Below, piece by piece: positions 37,501 through 45,405 of a DNA stretch of 64,000 nt (position 1 is the stretch's first letter; each line of letters opens with the position of its first letter). Position numbers and translations under genes: made by a program. The DNA comes from Flavobacteriaceae bacterium EG-1 (lineage in GTDB: Bacteria; Bacteroidota; Bacteroidia; Flavobacteriales; Flavobacteriaceae), in NCBI RefSeq assembly GCF_009649685.1, contig NZ_WJPK01000001.1, positions 1,740,760 through 1,804,759 on the forward strand, in the 5' to 3' direction. The notes beneath the pieces were generated by a model. The model did no database searches. It had not been told where the DNA came from and worked only from the letters and a program-made list of their open reading frames with translations.

Positions 37501-38350
37501 TTTGCTCAATATGTTCCTTTTCTAAAATCGTATCACGATCAAGTACGATTTCATTTCTTTCAATTGAAACAACTTCACCTGTATCTTCATCCACAAAATC
37601 TTCATGCCATGTATTTAAAACACGTGCAGCCAATTTGCGGCCTAAAACTTTTTTCAAGCCAGCATTAGAAACTTTAACCTCTTCCGATAAATCAAAAATT
37701 TCTAAAATATCCTTATCCCGCTCAAATCCGATAGCTCTAAAAAGAGTAGTAACTGGTAATTTTTTCTTACGGTCGATGTACGCAAACATTACGCCATTGA
37801 TATCCGTTGCAAATTCTATCCAAGAACCTTTAAAAGGTATTACTCTCGCTGAATATAATTTAGTTCCATTTGCATGGAAAGATTGTCCGAAGAAAACCCC
37901 TGGAGACCTATGTAACTGAGATACAACCACACGTTCAGCACCATTGATTACAAACGTACCACTAGGCGTCATATAAGGTATAGTACCTAAATATACATCT
38001 TGAACGATAGTTTCAAAATCTTCATGCTCTTCGTCTGTACAGTACAACTTTAACCTAGCTTTCAATGGAACGCTATGTGTTAATCCACGTTCAATACATT
38101 CTTGTATAGAATATCTTGGTGGATCTATAAAGTAGTCTAAAAATTCGAGTACGAACTGATTTCTTGTGTCCGTAATCGGGAAGTTTTCCATGAAGGTATT
38201 GTATAATCCTTCATTGCCCCTTTCGTCAGATTTTGTTTCAAGTTGAAAGAAGTCTTGAAATGATTTAATCTGAATGTCTAAGAAATCCGGGTATTCCGGT
38301 GTATTCTTAGCGGATGCAAAATTTATTCTTTCAGTCTGTTTTGTCAACAT
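34541..38350 (-). CDS. rpoB: DNA-directed RNA polymerase beta subunit
   Basis: 1269-residue subunit forming much of the RNA polymerase active cleft and the rifampicin pocket. The Rif region is seen as [34 protein letters not shown] (in part). [12 protein letters not shown] and the C-terminal [24 protein letters not shown] clamp motif are also clear. The wild-type-like residues at Rif positions ([12 protein letters not shown]) give no hint of resistance. It lies 131 bases after rplL, with a strong hairpin in the gap. Confidence 0.98.
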   Translation of the reverse strand: MLTKQTERINFASAKNTPEYPDFLDIQIKSFQDFFQLETKSDERGNEGLYNTFMENFPITDTRNQFVLEFLDYFIDPPRYSIQECIERGLTHSVPLKARLKLYCTDEEHEDFETIVQDVYLGTIPYMTPSGTFVINGAERVVVSQLHRSPGVFFGQSFHANGTKLYSARVIPFKGSWIEFATDINGVMFAYIDRKKKLPVTTLFRAIGFERDKDILEIFDLSEEVKVSNAGLKKVLGRKLAARVLNTWHEDFVDEDTGEVVSIERNEIVLDRDTILEKEHIEQIIEADVKSVLLHKDNNGQSDYSIIHNTLQKDPTNSEKEAVEHIYRQLRNAEPPDEETARGIIDKLFFSDQRYNLGEVGRYRMNKKLQLDIGMDKQVLTKEDIITIIKYLIELINSKAEIDDIDHLSNRRVRTVGEQLSSQFGVGLARMARTIRERMNVRDNEVFTPIDLINAKTLSSVINSFFGTNQLSQFMDQTNPLAEITHKRRLSALGPGGLSRERAGFEVRDVHYTHYGRLCPIETPEGPNIGLISSLAVFAKVNPMGFLETPYRSVENGKVDTENFRYLSAEEEEGMKIAQANIPLKDDGAIKNDKVIAREEGDFPVVDPSEINYTDVAPNQIASISASLIPFLEHDDANRALMGSNMMRQAVPLLRPQSPIVGTGLERQVASDSRVLINAEGDGTIEYVDSQKITIKYDRTDAERLISFEDDSKTYQLVKFRKTNQGTSINLKPIVRRGDKVKKGQVLCEGYATEKGELALGRNLTVAFMPWKGYNFEDAIVISEKVVREDIFTSIHVDEYSLEVRDTKLGAEELTHDIPNVSEEATKDLDENGMIRIGAEVKPGDILIGKITPKGESDPTPEEKLLRAIFGDKAGDVKDASLKASPSLRGVVIEKKLFSRSVKDKRRRSEDKEELNKLELEYEVKFQELKDVLLDKLFTLVGGKTSQGVMNDLGEEVLPKGKKYTQKMLNSVDDYAHLVGGSWTTDKSTNSAVADLLHNYKIKLNDLQGNLRRDKFTISVGDELPAGIMKLAKVYVAKKRKLKVGDKMAGRHGNKGIVSRIVRHEDMPFLEDGTPVDIVLNPLGVPSRMNIGQIYETVLGWAGLKLGKKFGTPIFDGATLDQINGYTDEAGIPRFGHTYLFDGGTGQRFDQPATVGVIYMLKLGHMVDDKMHARSIGPYSLITQQPLGGKAQFGGQRFGEMEVWALEAYGASATLREILTVKSDDVIGRAKTYESIVKGETMPEPGLPESFNVLMHELKGLGLDIRLEE

Positions 38351-38419
38351 CTATGATAAAATTTTGATCGTGAATATTAATTGGTAATCTACATTGTGTA
38401 GATGTAATACTTATAAATA

Positions 38420-38458
38420 GGTTTAGGTCTATCCATAATGCACGGAAAGACCTAAACC
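38420..38458 (-). promoter_or_regulatory. Hairpin in the rplL-rpoB gap
   Basis: GGTTTAGGTCT (38420-38430) pairs perfectly with AGACCTAAACC (38448-38458) around a 17-base loop. There is no T-run on the minus strand, so it is not a plain terminator. In E. coli the same gap holds an attenuator and an RNase III site that set the L12:beta ratio; a similar task is inferred here. Confidence 0.6.
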
Positions 38459-38481
38459 AAATGTGCTATTAGTTGTTGCTC

Positions 38482-38859
38482 TTACTTAAGCTCAACTTCT
38501 GCTCCTGCTTCTTCTAAAGATTTTTTGATACCTTCAGCTTCATCTTTTGCTACTCCTTCTTTAACTGCCTTTGGTGCACTATCAACAATATCTTTAGCAT
38601 CTTTTAAGCCAAGTCCTGTTAATTCTTTCACCAATTTAACAACAGCTAATTTAGAAGCACCTGCTGCTTTCAAAATTACGTCAAATTCTGATTTTTCTTC
38701 AGCAGCTTCACCACCTTCAGCACCTCCACCAGCAGCAACAGCTACAGCTGCAGCAGCAGGCTCAATACCATACTCTTCTTTTAATATATCAGCTAATTCA
38801 TTAACCTCTTTTACGGTTAAGTTAACCAACTGTTCTGCGAAATCTTTTAATTCTGCCAT
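38482..38859 (-). CDS. rplL: 50S ribosomal protein L7/L12 (bL12)
   Basis: 125-residue stalk protein that recruits translation GTPases. The N-terminal dimerisation helices ([23 protein letters not shown]) are followed by an Ala/Gly hinge ([21 protein letters not shown]). The C-terminal factor-binding domain has [20 protein letters not shown] and [17 protein letters not shown]. The length is normal. It follows rplJ after 52 bases, as in most bacteria, so L10 and L12 are made together. Confidence 0.97.
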   Translation of the reverse strand: MAELKDFAEQLVNLTVKEVNELADILKEEYGIEPAAAAVAVAAGGGAEGGEAAEEKSEFDVILKAAGASKLAVVKLVKELTGLGLKDAKDIVDSAPKAVKEGVAKDEAEGIKKSLEEAGAEVELK

Positions 38860-38911
38860 TTTTCTATCGTTTAATAAAATTTTAAAATATAATTGTTTTT
38901 AGTGCGCAAAT

Positions 38912-39427
38912 TTATCTTTCTGATAATGTCTTAAGAATACCTGCAAGTTTACCACCACCAGATTTAAGACCAGAGATAACATTTTTGGCTGGTGATTGTA
39001 ATAAGCCAATGATTTCTCCAATCATTTCCTCCTTAGATTTGATACTTGCAAGAGCATCTAAATTATCATCCCCTACAAAAATCGCCTCCTCTATAAAAGC
39101 ACCTTTCAATAAGGGTTTTTCGGATTTCTTTCTGAAATTCTTAATTACTTTAGCTGGACCATTACCAACCTCTGAGAACATCAGTGAAGTGTTTCCTTTT
39201 AATACAGCTGGAAGCTCACCAAAATCTTTTTCAGCAGCATCCATAGCTTTCGCTAATAGTGTATTTTTGACTACAGACAATTGTATATTAGACTTAAAAC
39301 AAGCTCTTCTTAAATCAGAAGTTGTTTGTGCATCTAATCCTGAAATATCCGCTAAATAAATTATCGAACTTTCAGCTAACTGCTTTGTCAAATCTTCTAT
39401 AACGACTCCTTTTTCTTCTTTTGTCAT
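38912..39427 (-). CDS. rplJ: 50S ribosomal protein L10 (uL10)
   Basis: 171-residue base of the ribosomal stalk; its C-terminal helix binds L12 dimers. Recognisable are the start MTKEEKGVVIEDLTKQLAES, then YLADISGLDAQTTSDLRRAC and VVKNTLLAKAMD. It lies 22 bases after rplA, much less than the long rplJ leader of E. coli, so the classical L10-binding leader has no room here. Confidence 0.96.
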   Translation of the reverse strand: MTKEEKGVVIEDLTKQLAESSIIYLADISGLDAQTTSDLRRACFKSNIQLSVVKNTLLAKAMDAAEKDFGELPAVLKGNTSLMFSEVGNGPAKVIKNFRKKSEKPLLKGAFIEEAIFVGDDNLDALASIKSKEEMIGEIIGLLQSPAKNVISGLKSGGGKLAGILKTLSER

Positions 39428-39449
39428 GATTAAATTATTTGACTATCAG

Positions 39450-40139
39450 TTATACTGTCTTAGGATCTAATTGAATACTAGGGCTCATAGTACTAGACAT
39501 GAAAATACTTTTCATATAAATACCTTTTGCCGAAGATGGTTTCAATTTATTTAAAGTTTCAAGAAGCTCAATGGCATTACCTGCAATTTTATCAGCTGAG
39601 AAAGAAGCCTTTCCAATAGCTGCATGCACAATACCTGTCTTATCTACTTTGAAATCTATTTTACCGGCCTTAACCTCAGATACTGCTTTTGCAACATCCA
39701 TAGTAACCGTTCCTGTTTTTGGATTTGGCATTAATCCTCTTGGTCCTAAAACTCGTCCCAAAGGTCCTAATTTACCCATAACGCTAGGCATTGTGATGAT
39801 AACATCAACATCTGTCCAACCTCCTTTAATTTTATCCAAATACTCATCTAATCCAACAAAATCAGCTCCAGCTTCAGTAGCTTCAGCCTCTTTGTCAGGT
39901 GTAACCAATGCCAAAACCTTGACATCTTTACCAGTTCCGTTCGGTAATGTAACAACACCACGAACCATTTGATCCGCCTTTCTAGGATCCACTCCTAAAC
40001 GAACCGCAATATCAACAGACGCATCAAACTTCGCATTGGTAATTTCTTTTACCAAAGCTGAAGCTTCTTGAATCGAGTATAATTTATCCTTCTCGATTTT
40101 AGATTGCGCCTCTTTTTGCTTTTTTGTCAACTTTGCCAT
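39450..40139 (-). CDS. rplA: 50S ribosomal protein L1 (uL1)
   Basis: 229-residue protein of the mobile L1 stalk, contacting E-site tRNA. Family motifs are [20 protein letters not shown] and the [20 protein letters not shown] block, then [11 protein letters not shown]. In other bacteria L1 represses its own rplKA mRNA. It starts 20 bases after rplK. Length is standard. Confidence 0.97.
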   Translation of the reverse strand: MAKLTKKQKEAQSKIEKDKLYSIQEASALVKEITNAKFDASVDIAVRLGVDPRKADQMVRGVVTLPNGTGKDVKVLALVTPDKEAEATEAGADFVGLDEYLDKIKGGWTDVDVIITMPSVMGKLGPLGRVLGPRGLMPNPKTGTVTMDVAKAVSEVKAGKIDFKVDKTGIVHAAIGKASFSADKIAGNAIELLETLNKLKPSSAKGIYMKSIFMSSTMSPSIQLDPKTV

Positions 40140-40159
40140 TTAAATTGCTTTATAAGATT

Positions 40160-40597
40160 TTAAAAAGGTCTTTTTCCTGCTACCTTAAGGCCCATTGACC
40201 TTGCAGTACCCGCAATCATACTCATAGCTGATTCAACAGTAAATGCATTTAAATCTACCATTTTATCTTCAGCTATAGTTTTAACCTGATCCCAGGAAAC
40301 ACTTCCATTTTTTACTCGGTTCGGTTCGCCAGATCCTTTTTTAATCTTAGCTGCTTCCATAAGTTGAACTGCCGCTGGCGGTGTTTTTACAAGAAAGTCA
40401 AAAGACTTGTCTTTATAGACGGTGATAACAACTGGTAAAACTTTACCTGGTTTATCCTGCGTACGAGCATTAAACTGCTTACAGAATTCCATGATGTTAA
40501 CGCCGGCAGCACCTAAGGCGGGTCCAACCGGTGGCGATGGATTCGCTGCACCTCCCCTAACTTGTAGTTTAACTACTTTACCTACTTCTTTAGCCAT
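40160..40597 (-). CDS. rplK: 50S ribosomal protein L11 (uL11)
   Basis: 145-residue protein of the GTPase-associated centre that binds 23S rRNA with L10/L12. [22 protein letters not shown] (in part) and the [22 protein letters not shown] region are diagnostic. The C-terminal [12 protein letters not shown] is complete. It follows nusG with a 90-base gap that contains a small hairpin. Confidence 0.97.
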   Translation of the reverse strand: MAKEVGKVVKLQVRGGAANPSPPVGPALGAAGVNIMEFCKQFNARTQDKPGKVLPVVITVYKDKSFDFLVKTPPAAVQLMEAAKIKKGSGEPNRVKNGSVSWDQVKTIAEDKMVDLNAFTVESAMSMIAGTARSMGLKVAGKRPF

Positions 40598-40617
40598 TGT
40601 TTTAAATTAAATTCAAA

Positions 40618-40640
40618 TTGTGTTATTGGAAGCAACACAA
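40618..40640 (-). promoter_or_regulatory. Hairpin in the leader of rplK
   Basis: TTGTGTT and AACACAA make a 7-bp stem with a 9-base loop, 20 bases before rplK. By position it could be the L1 target for autogenous control of rplKA, but the sequence does not clearly show the L1-binding consensus. Low confidence in the role. Confidence 0.35.
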
Positions 40641-40687
40641 CTTATAACTATGTAACAATTATTTTATGCCATTTACTTAAAATGGTC

Positions 40688-41239
40688 TTATATTTTCTCT
40701 ACTTGCATATAACTTAACTCTAATGGCGTCTTTCTTCCGAAAATTTTCACCATTACCTCAAGCTTACGCTTTTCTTCATTAATTTTTTCAACGGTACCAT
40801 TAAAACCATTAAATGGACCATCAATTACCTTAACAGTCTCACCAAAAACAAATGGTATAGCCACTGCATCAGTATTAACAGCTAACTCATCTACTTTACC
40901 TAACATTCTATTAACTTCTGATTTTCTAAGCGGTACTGGATCACCACCTTTCGTCTCACCCAAAAATCCGATAACATTGGTAATGGATCTAATGATATGA
41001 ATCATTTCACCAGCCAAATTAGCTTTAATCATAATATAACCCGGAAAATAAACACGCTCTTTATTTATCTTCTTACCGTTTCTTATTTGAACAACTTTTT
41101 CAGTTGGCACTAAGACATCTTCTAAATAATCAGAAAAACCATGACGCTCTACTTCACTCTCAATATAGCCTTTGATTTTATTCTCTTGACCACTGACCGC
41201 TCTAACCACATACCACTTTTTTTCTAACACTTCCGACAT
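40688..41239 (-). CDS. nusG: Transcription termination/antitermination factor NusG
   Basis: 183-residue elongation factor that contacts RNA polymerase and couples it to the ribosome or Rho. The NGN domain starts KKWYVVRAVSGQENKIKGYI and includes VYFPGYIMIKANL. The C-terminal KOW domain is FVFGETVKVIDGPFNGFNGT. It starts 8 bases from the secE stop, so the two are tightly coupled. Confidence 0.97.
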   Translation of the reverse strand: MSEVLEKKWYVVRAVSGQENKIKGYIESEVERHGFSDYLEDVLVPTEKVVQIRNGKKINKERVYFPGYIMIKANLAGEMIHIIRSITNVIGFLGETKGGDPVPLRKSEVNRMLGKVDELAVNTDAVAIPFVFGETVKVIDGPFNGFNGTVEKINEEKRKLEVMVKIFGRKTPLELSYMQVEKI

Positions 41240-41247
41240 AGTGACTT

Positions 41248-41436
41248 TTAATTTAATATGTTATTAAAATACAATTTCACCAATTTACCAAAAAGCGAAT
41301 CAACACCCCATGTGGCCAAAGCGAAAATTATAGAAAAAACAGCTACTACAACCATCAAATTAGTTGACTCTGCCTTTGGCGGCAAAGTAACATTATTTTT
41401 CAATTCGTCTATAGACTCTTTAATATAGGTAAACAT
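41248..41436 (-). CDS. secE: Preprotein translocase subunit SecE
   Basis: 62-residue single-pass membrane protein of the Sec translocon, starting MFTYIKESIDELKNNVTLPP with the conserved amphipathic helix. One transmembrane segment follows (LMVVVAVFSIIFALATWGVDSLF, in part). I choose the ATG at 41434-41436. A longer in-frame reading would run through the tRNA-Trp gene and is not credible. It lies between tRNA-Trp and nusG, the usual SecE position. Confidence 0.94.
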   Translation of the reverse strand: MFTYIKESIDELKNNVTLPPKAESTNLMVVVAVFSIIFALATWGVDSLFGKLVKLYFNNILN

Positions 41437-41524
41437 ATCTAGTGTTTTTAATATTCTCTTTAAATTAAAATCCATTCTATATATAAATAGAAAGAATTTA
41501 AATCTACCACATCGGATTATTTTG

Positions 41525-41597
41525 CACGGGAGGAGAGACTCGAACTCCCGACACCTGGTTTTGGAGACCAGTGCTCTACCAACTGAGCTACACCCGT
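41525..41597 (-). tRNA. tRNA-Trp (anticodon CCA)
   Basis: 73 nucleotides on the minus strand, beginning ACGGGTGTAGCTCAGTTGGT. The anticodon arm CTGGTCTCCAAAACCAG presents CCA. The T-arm has GGGAG-TTCGAGT-CTCTC with one G-U pair. The acceptor stem contains a U6.U67 mismatch; its other pairs are normal. CCA is not encoded. It sits between tuf and secE. Confidence 0.96.
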
Positions 41598-41614
41598 ATT
41601 TATTTACATTGAAA

Positions 41615-41638
41615 GGTATCCGTCTTTCGACGGACACC
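41615..41638 (-). promoter_or_regulatory. Hairpin between tuf and tRNA-Trp
   Basis: On the minus strand GGTGTCCGTC pairs with GACGGATACC (one G-U) around a GAAA tetraloop. Only a short TTTC follows, so it may be a weak terminator or an RNA processing/stability element at the 3' end of tuf mRNA. Confidence 0.55.
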
Positions 41639-41664
41639 CTTAATATAAACTATCTTATATAATC

Positions 41665-42852
41665 TTAATCTAAAATCTTAGTAACCTGACCAGCACCAAC
41701 TGTTCTACCACCTTCACGAATCGCAAAACGTAAACCTACGCTTAAAGCAATTGGAGATAAAAGATCAACAGTAATAGTTAAGTTATCACCAGGCATTACC
41801 ATTTCAACTCCACTTGGCAAATTAATAGTACCTGTAACATCTGTAGTTCTTACATAGAACTGTGGACGATAGTTATTATGGAATGGTGTGTGACGACCAC
41901 CTTCTTCTTTTTTAAGAATATAAACCTCAGCTTCAAATTTAGCATGAGGTGTTACAGATCCCGGCTTACAAATAACCATACCTCTTTTGATATCGGTTTT
42001 TTCAATACCTCTTAATAAGATACCAACATTATCACCAGCTTCACCTCTATCCAATATCTTACGAAACATCTCAACACCAGTTACAGTAGAAGAAAGCTTT
42101 TCAGCCCCCATACCAATAATATCAACAGCATCACCTGTATTAGCAACACCAGTTTCTATACGACCAGTAGCAACAGTACCACGACCAGTAATAGTAAACA
42201 CATCTTCTACTGGCATTAAGAAATCCTTATCAACATCTCTTTTTGGAAGCTCGATCCAATCATCAACAGCAGCCATTAATTCCATTACTGTATCAACCCA
42301 TTTTTGCTCACCATTAAGTGCACCAAGGGCAGAACCAGCAATAACAGGACCATTATCACCATCATACTCATAGAATGACAATAATTCTCTGATTTCCATT
42401 TCAACAAGCTCTAAAAGCTCTTCATCGTCAACCATGTCAACTTTATTCATGAAAACAACAATTCTAGGAATACCAACTTGACGTCCTAAAAGTATGTGCT
42501 CACGAGTTTGTGGCATTGGACCATCAGTTGCAGCAACAACCAATATAGCACCATCCATCTGAGCAGCACCTGTAACCATGTTCTTTACATAATCCGCGTG
42601 ACCAGGACAGTCAACGTGCGCATAGTGACGATTTGCAGTTTGATACTCAACATGCGATGTATTAATAGTAATACCTCTTTCTTTTTCCTCAGGAGCGTTA
42701 TCGATAGAATCGAAACTTCTCAATTCAGAAAGTCCTGCATTTGCTAATACCGTAGTAATAGCAGCAGTTAATGTAGTTTTACCGTGATCAACGTGTCCAA
42801 TAGTACCAATATTTAAGTGCGGTTTGGAACGATCAAAAGTTTCCTTTGCCAT
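41665..42852 (-). CDS. tuf: Translation elongation factor Tu
   Basis: 395-residue GTPase that delivers aminoacyl-tRNA to the ribosome. G-motifs: GHVDHGKTT (G1), DCPGHADYV (G3), NKVDM (G4) and GSALG (G5). The effector region contains [15 protein letters not shown]. The C-terminus [20 protein letters not shown] is intact. The upstream gene is tRNA-Thr(GGT) and downstream lies tRNA-Trp, so the mRNA is probably cut from a mixed tRNA/tuf transcript. Confidence 0.98.
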   Translation of the reverse strand: MAKETFDRSKPHLNIGTIGHVDHGKTTLTAAITTVLANAGLSELRSFDSIDNAPEEKERGITINTSHVEYQTANRHYAHVDCPGHADYVKNMVTGAAQMDGAILVVAATDGPMPQTREHILLGRQVGIPRIVVFMNKVDMVDDEELLELVEMEIRELLSFYEYDGDNGPVIAGSALGALNGEQKWVDTVMELMAAVDDWIELPKRDVDKDFLMPVEDVFTITGRGTVATGRIETGVANTGDAVDIIGMGAEKLSSTVTGVEMFRKILDRGEAGDNVGILLRGIEKTDIKRGMVICKPGSVTPHAKFEAEVYILKKEEGGRHTPFHNNYRPQFYVRTTDVTGTINLPSGVEMVMPGDNLTITVDLLSPIALSVGLRFAIREGGRTVGAGQVTKILD

Positions 42853-42911
42853 TTTAAATGAATTTTAATCTTAGTTTATATTAGTGTACAATAAATAATA
42901 CCTCTTTAATA

Positions 42912-42930
42912 AGAATCGACAAACGATTCT
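42912..42930 (-). promoter_or_regulatory. Hairpin between tRNA-Thr(GGT) and tuf
   Basis: AGAATCG and CGATTCT form a 7-bp stem with a 5-base loop in the 91-base gap. It is probably part of tRNA 3' processing or the tuf mRNA leader; no T-run of terminator length follows. Confidence 0.45.
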
Positions 42931-42943
42931 GTAATCTTTTTTG

Positions 42944-43015
42944 AGCCAACGACGAGATTTGAACTCGTGACCTCTTCCTTACCAAGGAAACGCTCTACCC
43001 CTGAGCTACGCCGGC
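42944..43015 (-). tRNA. tRNA-Thr (anticodon GGT)
   Basis: 72 nucleotides on the minus strand starting GCCGGCGTAGCTCAGGGGTA. The anticodon loop TTGGTAA presents GGT. The acceptor stem GCCGGCG/CGTTGGC closes with two G-U pairs. The discriminator base is U and CCA is not encoded. It is the last tRNA before tuf, like thrT of E. coli. Confidence 0.96.
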
Positions 43016-43057
43016 GTAAAGTGTTTAACACTTATTCCTTAATTATAAAGAAATAAG

Positions 43058-43077
43058 ATTCCTGCCTTCGCAGGAAT
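43058..43077. repeat. REP-like inverted repeat between tRNA genes
   Basis: ATTCCTGC and GCAGGAAT form a perfect 8-bp stem with a 4-base loop. I remember sequences of this kind (TTCCTGC...GCAGGAA) as common intergenic inverted repeats in Flavobacteriia. It may also serve as a processing or weak terminator hairpin in the tRNA transcript. Confidence 0.5.
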
Positions 43078-43208
43078 TACAAAGTGCCTTTTTGAATAAC
43101 AAGCAATGATTTACAAAACTGAAACCAAATACAAATTTCACTTGCATAACTTATTCAAATCGCTCAAATAACATTTAAGGAAAAACAAATTCCCAAAAAA
43201 ATATTTTG

Positions 43209-43281
43209 AGCGGGAGACCGGGTTCGAACCGGCGACATTCAGCTTGGAAGGCTGACGCTCTACCAACTGAGCTACTCCCGC
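43209..43281 (-). tRNA. tRNA-Gly (anticodon TCC)
   Basis: 73 nucleotides on the minus strand starting GCGGGAGTAGCTCAGTTGGT. The arm CAGCCTTCCAAGCTG gives anticodon TCC. Acceptor stem GCGGGAG/CTCCCGC is perfect; discriminator U. The gene corresponds to glyT in the E. coli thrU-tyrU-glyT-thrT cluster. Confidence 0.97.
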
Positions 43282-43347
43282 AATTATTTTCAATTCAAAT
43301 TACAATAAATCTTAAAATTCTAATTTCTCTTTATAAAAATTAAAATC

Positions 43348-43367
43348 TTACATTTTAAAAAATGTAA
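43348..43367. repeat. A/T hairpin between tRNA-Tyr and tRNA-Gly
   Basis: TTACATTTT and AAAATGTAA form a 9-bp inverted repeat with a 2-base centre. It is a likely processing or spacer structure in the tRNA precursor. Very AT-rich, so chance occurrence is possible. Confidence 0.35.
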
Positions 43368-43377
43368 TCTAAAAAAG

Positions 43378-43459
<82 letters not shown>

Positions 43460-43484
43460 AAACCCACTATTTTAAAGACCTTAG

Positions 43485-43558
43485 AGCCGATGGAGGGACT
43501 CGAACCCACGACCTGCTGATTACAAATCAGCTGCTCTAGCCAGCTGAGCTACATCGGC
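43485..43558 (-). tRNA. tRNA-Thr (anticodon TGT)
   Basis: 74 nucleotides on the minus strand starting GCCGATGTAGCTCAGCTGGC. The arm CTGATTTGTAATCAG gives TGT. It is the first tRNA of the cluster that ends with tuf, the counterpart of thrU. Confidence 0.97.
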
Positions 43559-43578
43559 AATTTATGTACATTTTAGCA

Positions 43579-43607
43579 CAAAAAAAGCCCGCTATTTCTA
43601 ACGGACT
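43579..43607 (-). terminator. Terminator between hpf and the tRNA cluster
   Basis: On the minus strand AGTCCGTTA pairs with TAGCGGGCT (including G-U pairs) around a 4-base loop, followed by TTTTTTT. It ends the hpf transcript, so the tRNA-tuf cluster needs its own promoter in the short gap to 43558. Confidence 0.75.
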
Positions 43608-43659
43608 GCAAATGTATATGTTTTTTTGTTTAATCAAAAACAATTATGAAAAATTTTAA

Positions 43660-43962
43660 TCAAGCATATGCTCTCATTTTTTCTTTCTTTTTTACAAGCA
43701 AACGCTCTAAGGAACTACAAGCCGAATCAATAGCCTCTTCAAAAGACTTACATTGCTTTTTAACAACTAGCTTATCTTTTGGTATATGTATACTGATTTC
43801 CACAATCTTATTAAGTTTTGAGCTTGTATTTTCTACTTTCAAATAAGTATCAGAGCTAACAATTTTGTCATAAAAGACTTCTAACTTATTTAATCGATTT
43901 TGAACAAAATCAATTAATTCTCTATCCGCGTTAAAATTTACTGATTGTGTATTTACTTTCAT
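43660..43962 (-). CDS. Ribosome hibernation factor, short HPF/RaiA type
   Basis: 100-residue cytosolic protein that binds the 30S A/P-site region and silences ribosomes in stationary phase. It starts MKVNTQSVNFNADRELIDFV and has the beta-alpha-beta-beta-beta-alpha pattern of the family, with a basic C-terminal helix and tail (CSSLERLLVKKKEKMRAYA). The C-terminal dimerisation domain of long HPF is absent. It lies upstream of the tRNA-tuf cluster and downstream of xerC. Confidence 0.9.
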   Translation of the reverse strand: MKVNTQSVNFNADRELIDFVQNRLNKLEVFYDKIVSSDTYLKVENTSSKLNKIVEISIHIPKDKLVVKKQCKSFEEAIDSACSSLERLLVKKKEKMRAYA

Positions 43963-44087
43963 TTATTTTAATTTTAATGTTAATAAAAGTGTTAGAACCT
44001 ACACCTCTGTTTAGACAGCAAGGTTTATTAAGAACAAAATTTGCTTATAATTATTTCATAGGTAATATTTAAATATTGTTAAATAGA

Positions 44088-44978
44088 TTAATTTTTATTT
44101 CTAGGATGACTCATAGCATGAATTTTTTTTAATTCAGAAATACTATTATGTGTATAAATTTGTGTTGATGCCAAACTAGAATGACCCAACAATTCTTTAA
44201 CTGAATTTAAATCAGCTCCTTTATTAAGTAAGTGCGTTGCAAAGGTATGGCGCAATATATGTGGACTCCTTTTAACCTTACTCGAAACCTTACTAAGGTA
44301 GTAATTTATCACTCGATAGACAAGAGTGCCGTAAACTTTATTACCTGAGTTTGAAAGAAAAATATACGGATGGTCATTTATTATTTCAAGCGATTCTCTT
44401 TCTTTTAAATATTTATTGAACAAGACTATCGTTTTCGGCAATAACGGAATAAGGCGTTCTTTATTTCTTTTACCCAGCACTTTAACCATCCTATTATTTA
44501 AATCTACATTACTAACCTTAAGATTAACCAATTCCGCTCTCCGCATACCCGTTGCATATAATAACTCAATAATCAAATTATCTCTAACACCTTCAAAACT
44601 CTCTTCAAAGACCATCTGAGATAATACATGAGTCATTTCGTCTTCAGAAAAAGGCACCTCTATCTTTTTTGGTGTTTTTAAGGCTTTATGTTTTGATAGT
44701 GGATTTGCCTCAATTAAACCAATTCGCTGCAGAAACTTAAAATAAGATTTTAGTGAGGCGGTCTTTCTATTTATAGACCTATTAGAAACATCATCATCTA
44801 CAAGTGCTACAACCCAACTTCTAACTATACTGTAGTTAATACAATCAATATCTTCGATTGCATATTCCGTTTTACAGAAATTTGCAAAAATTTCAATATC
44901 CTTTTGGTACGCATTAACGGTATGAATAGAATAATTCTTTTCATGCAAAAGGTAATCTACAAAAGCTTGAATAGACAT
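44088..44978 (-). CDS. xerC: Tyrosine recombinase XerC/XerD type
   Basis: 296-residue site-specific recombinase that likely resolves chromosome dimers at dif. N-terminal SAM-like domain: FVDYLLHEKNYSIHTVNAYQ. The catalytic residues are seen in ATGMRRAEL (Arg), GKRNKERLIP (Lys), SPHILRHTFATH (His, Arg) and LLGHSS (His), and the nucleophile Tyr is in STQIYTH. The length and housekeeping neighbours (rpsU, hpf) argue for Xer rather than a phage integrase. Whether it is XerC or XerD cannot be settled from the sequence alone. Confidence 0.88.
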   Translation of the reverse strand: MSIQAFVDYLLHEKNYSIHTVNAYQKDIEIFANFCKTEYAIEDIDCINYSIVRSWVVALVDDDVSNRSINRKTASLKSYFKFLQRIGLIEANPLSKHKALKTPKKIEVPFSEDEMTHVLSQMVFEESFEGVRDNLIIELLYATGMRRAELVNLKVSNVDLNNRMVKVLGKRNKERLIPLLPKTIVLFNKYLKERESLEIINDHPYIFLSNSGNKVYGTLVYRVINYYLSKVSSKVKRSPHILRHTFATHLLNKGADLNSVKELLGHSSLASTQIYTHNSISELKKIHAMSHPRNKN

Positions 44979-45065
44979 AAAACAAAGTTACTAAAGTTTC
45001 AACTATAGCTTAGAAACCTAACTTCGAAAACAATTCATATTTACACAACAACATAATATATTACA

Positions 45066-45102
45066 ATAAAAAATCTCACCAGTCTTTCGACTAATGAGAT
45101 TT
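45066..45102 (-). terminator. Terminator of rpsU
   Basis: On the minus strand AAATCTCATTAGTC pairs along 14 positions (two G-U) with GACTGGTGAGATTT around a GAAA tetraloop, then TTTTTT. It lies 23 bases after the rpsU stop. Confidence 0.9.
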
Positions 45103-45125
45103 AATATTATTTAAATACAAGGCTT

Positions 45126-45320
45126 TTAAATATCCTCTTGATCTCGCAATCCCTGTATATACTGTGCTTTCTGAATCTGTGCTCTACGAACTACAGATGG
45201 TTTAGAAAATTGTTGACGTTTACGCAATTGACGCATCGTACCAGTTTTATCAAATTTACGCTTGAAACGTTTCAAAGCTCTATCGATATTCTCTCCTTCT
45301 TTAATCGGTATTATTAACAT
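45126..45320 (-). CDS. rpsU: 30S ribosomal protein S21 (bS21)
   Basis: 64-residue protein of the 30S platform starting MLIIPIKEGENIDRALKRFK. In Bacteroidota, bS21 with bS18 and bS6 holds the 3' end of 16S rRNA so that the anti-Shine-Dalgarno is hidden. The C-terminal region here has Tyr54 (KAQYIQGL), the residue I recall as part of that pocket. Unlike its neighbours, this gene has a strong Shine-Dalgarno 8 bases before the ATG, fitting an autoregulatory model in which ribosomes lacking bS21 favour rpsU mRNA. It has its own promoter and terminator. Confidence 0.97.
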   Translation of the reverse strand: MLIIPIKEGENIDRALKRFKRKFDKTGTMRQLRKRQQFSKPSVVRRAQIQKAQYIQGLRDQEDI

Positions 45321-45328
45321 AGGCTACA

Positions 45329-45337
45329 ACCTCCTTT
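45329..45337 (-). promoter_or_regulatory. Strong Shine-Dalgarno of rpsU
   Basis: AAAGGAGGT on the minus strand, separated from the ATG by 8 bases (TGTAGCCT). It is fully complementary to the usual 16S rRNA tail. It is the only such site I noticed in the gene starts I checked in this window. Confidence 0.88.
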
Positions 45338-45349
45338 CTTTAGAATTAT

Positions 45350-45369
45350 CTCCGTTTTAAAAACGGGAG
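45350..45369 (-). promoter_or_regulatory. Hairpin at the predicted 5' end of rpsU mRNA
   Basis: CTCCGTTTTA and TAAAACGGAG arms (one extra base in one arm) form a 10-bp stem placed between the -7 box and the Shine-Dalgarno. It could protect the mRNA 5' end or take part in bS21 feedback. Confidence 0.55.
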
Positions 45370-45371
45370 TG

Positions 45372-45379
45372 CAAATATA
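45372..45379 (-). promoter_or_regulatory. -7 promoter element of rpsU
   Basis: TATATTTG on the minus strand, an exact TAnnTTTG. It implies a leader of about 45 bases that contains the hairpin and the Shine-Dalgarno. No clear -33 TTTG is seen. Confidence 0.55.
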
Positions 45380-45405
45380 TATTTAATTAATGGATTAGTT
45401 GGGTT

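Noticed and set aside
38525-38902. 125-residue plus-strand frame opposite rplL
   Set aside because: It is a shadow of the Ala/Gly-rich rplL coding sequence on the other strand, with low-complexity composition and no family motif.
39571-39972. 133-residue plus-strand frame opposite rplA
   Set aside because: Antisense shadow of a highly conserved ribosomal protein gene.
41437-41637. N-terminal extension of secE giving a 129-residue protein
   Set aside because: The extension runs antisense-free through the tRNA-Trp gene and lacks any family similarity; SecE of 62 residues starting at 41436 is complete.
41987-42747. Plus-strand frames opposite tuf (128 and 83 residues)
   Set aside because: Mirror frames caused by the codon usage of tuf; no start signals or family similarity.
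44088-44978. Integrase of a genomic island next to a tRNA cluster
   Set aside because: The recombinase has the size and motifs of housekeeping XerC/D, its neighbours are core genes, and I found no att-like direct repeat at the tRNA ends.
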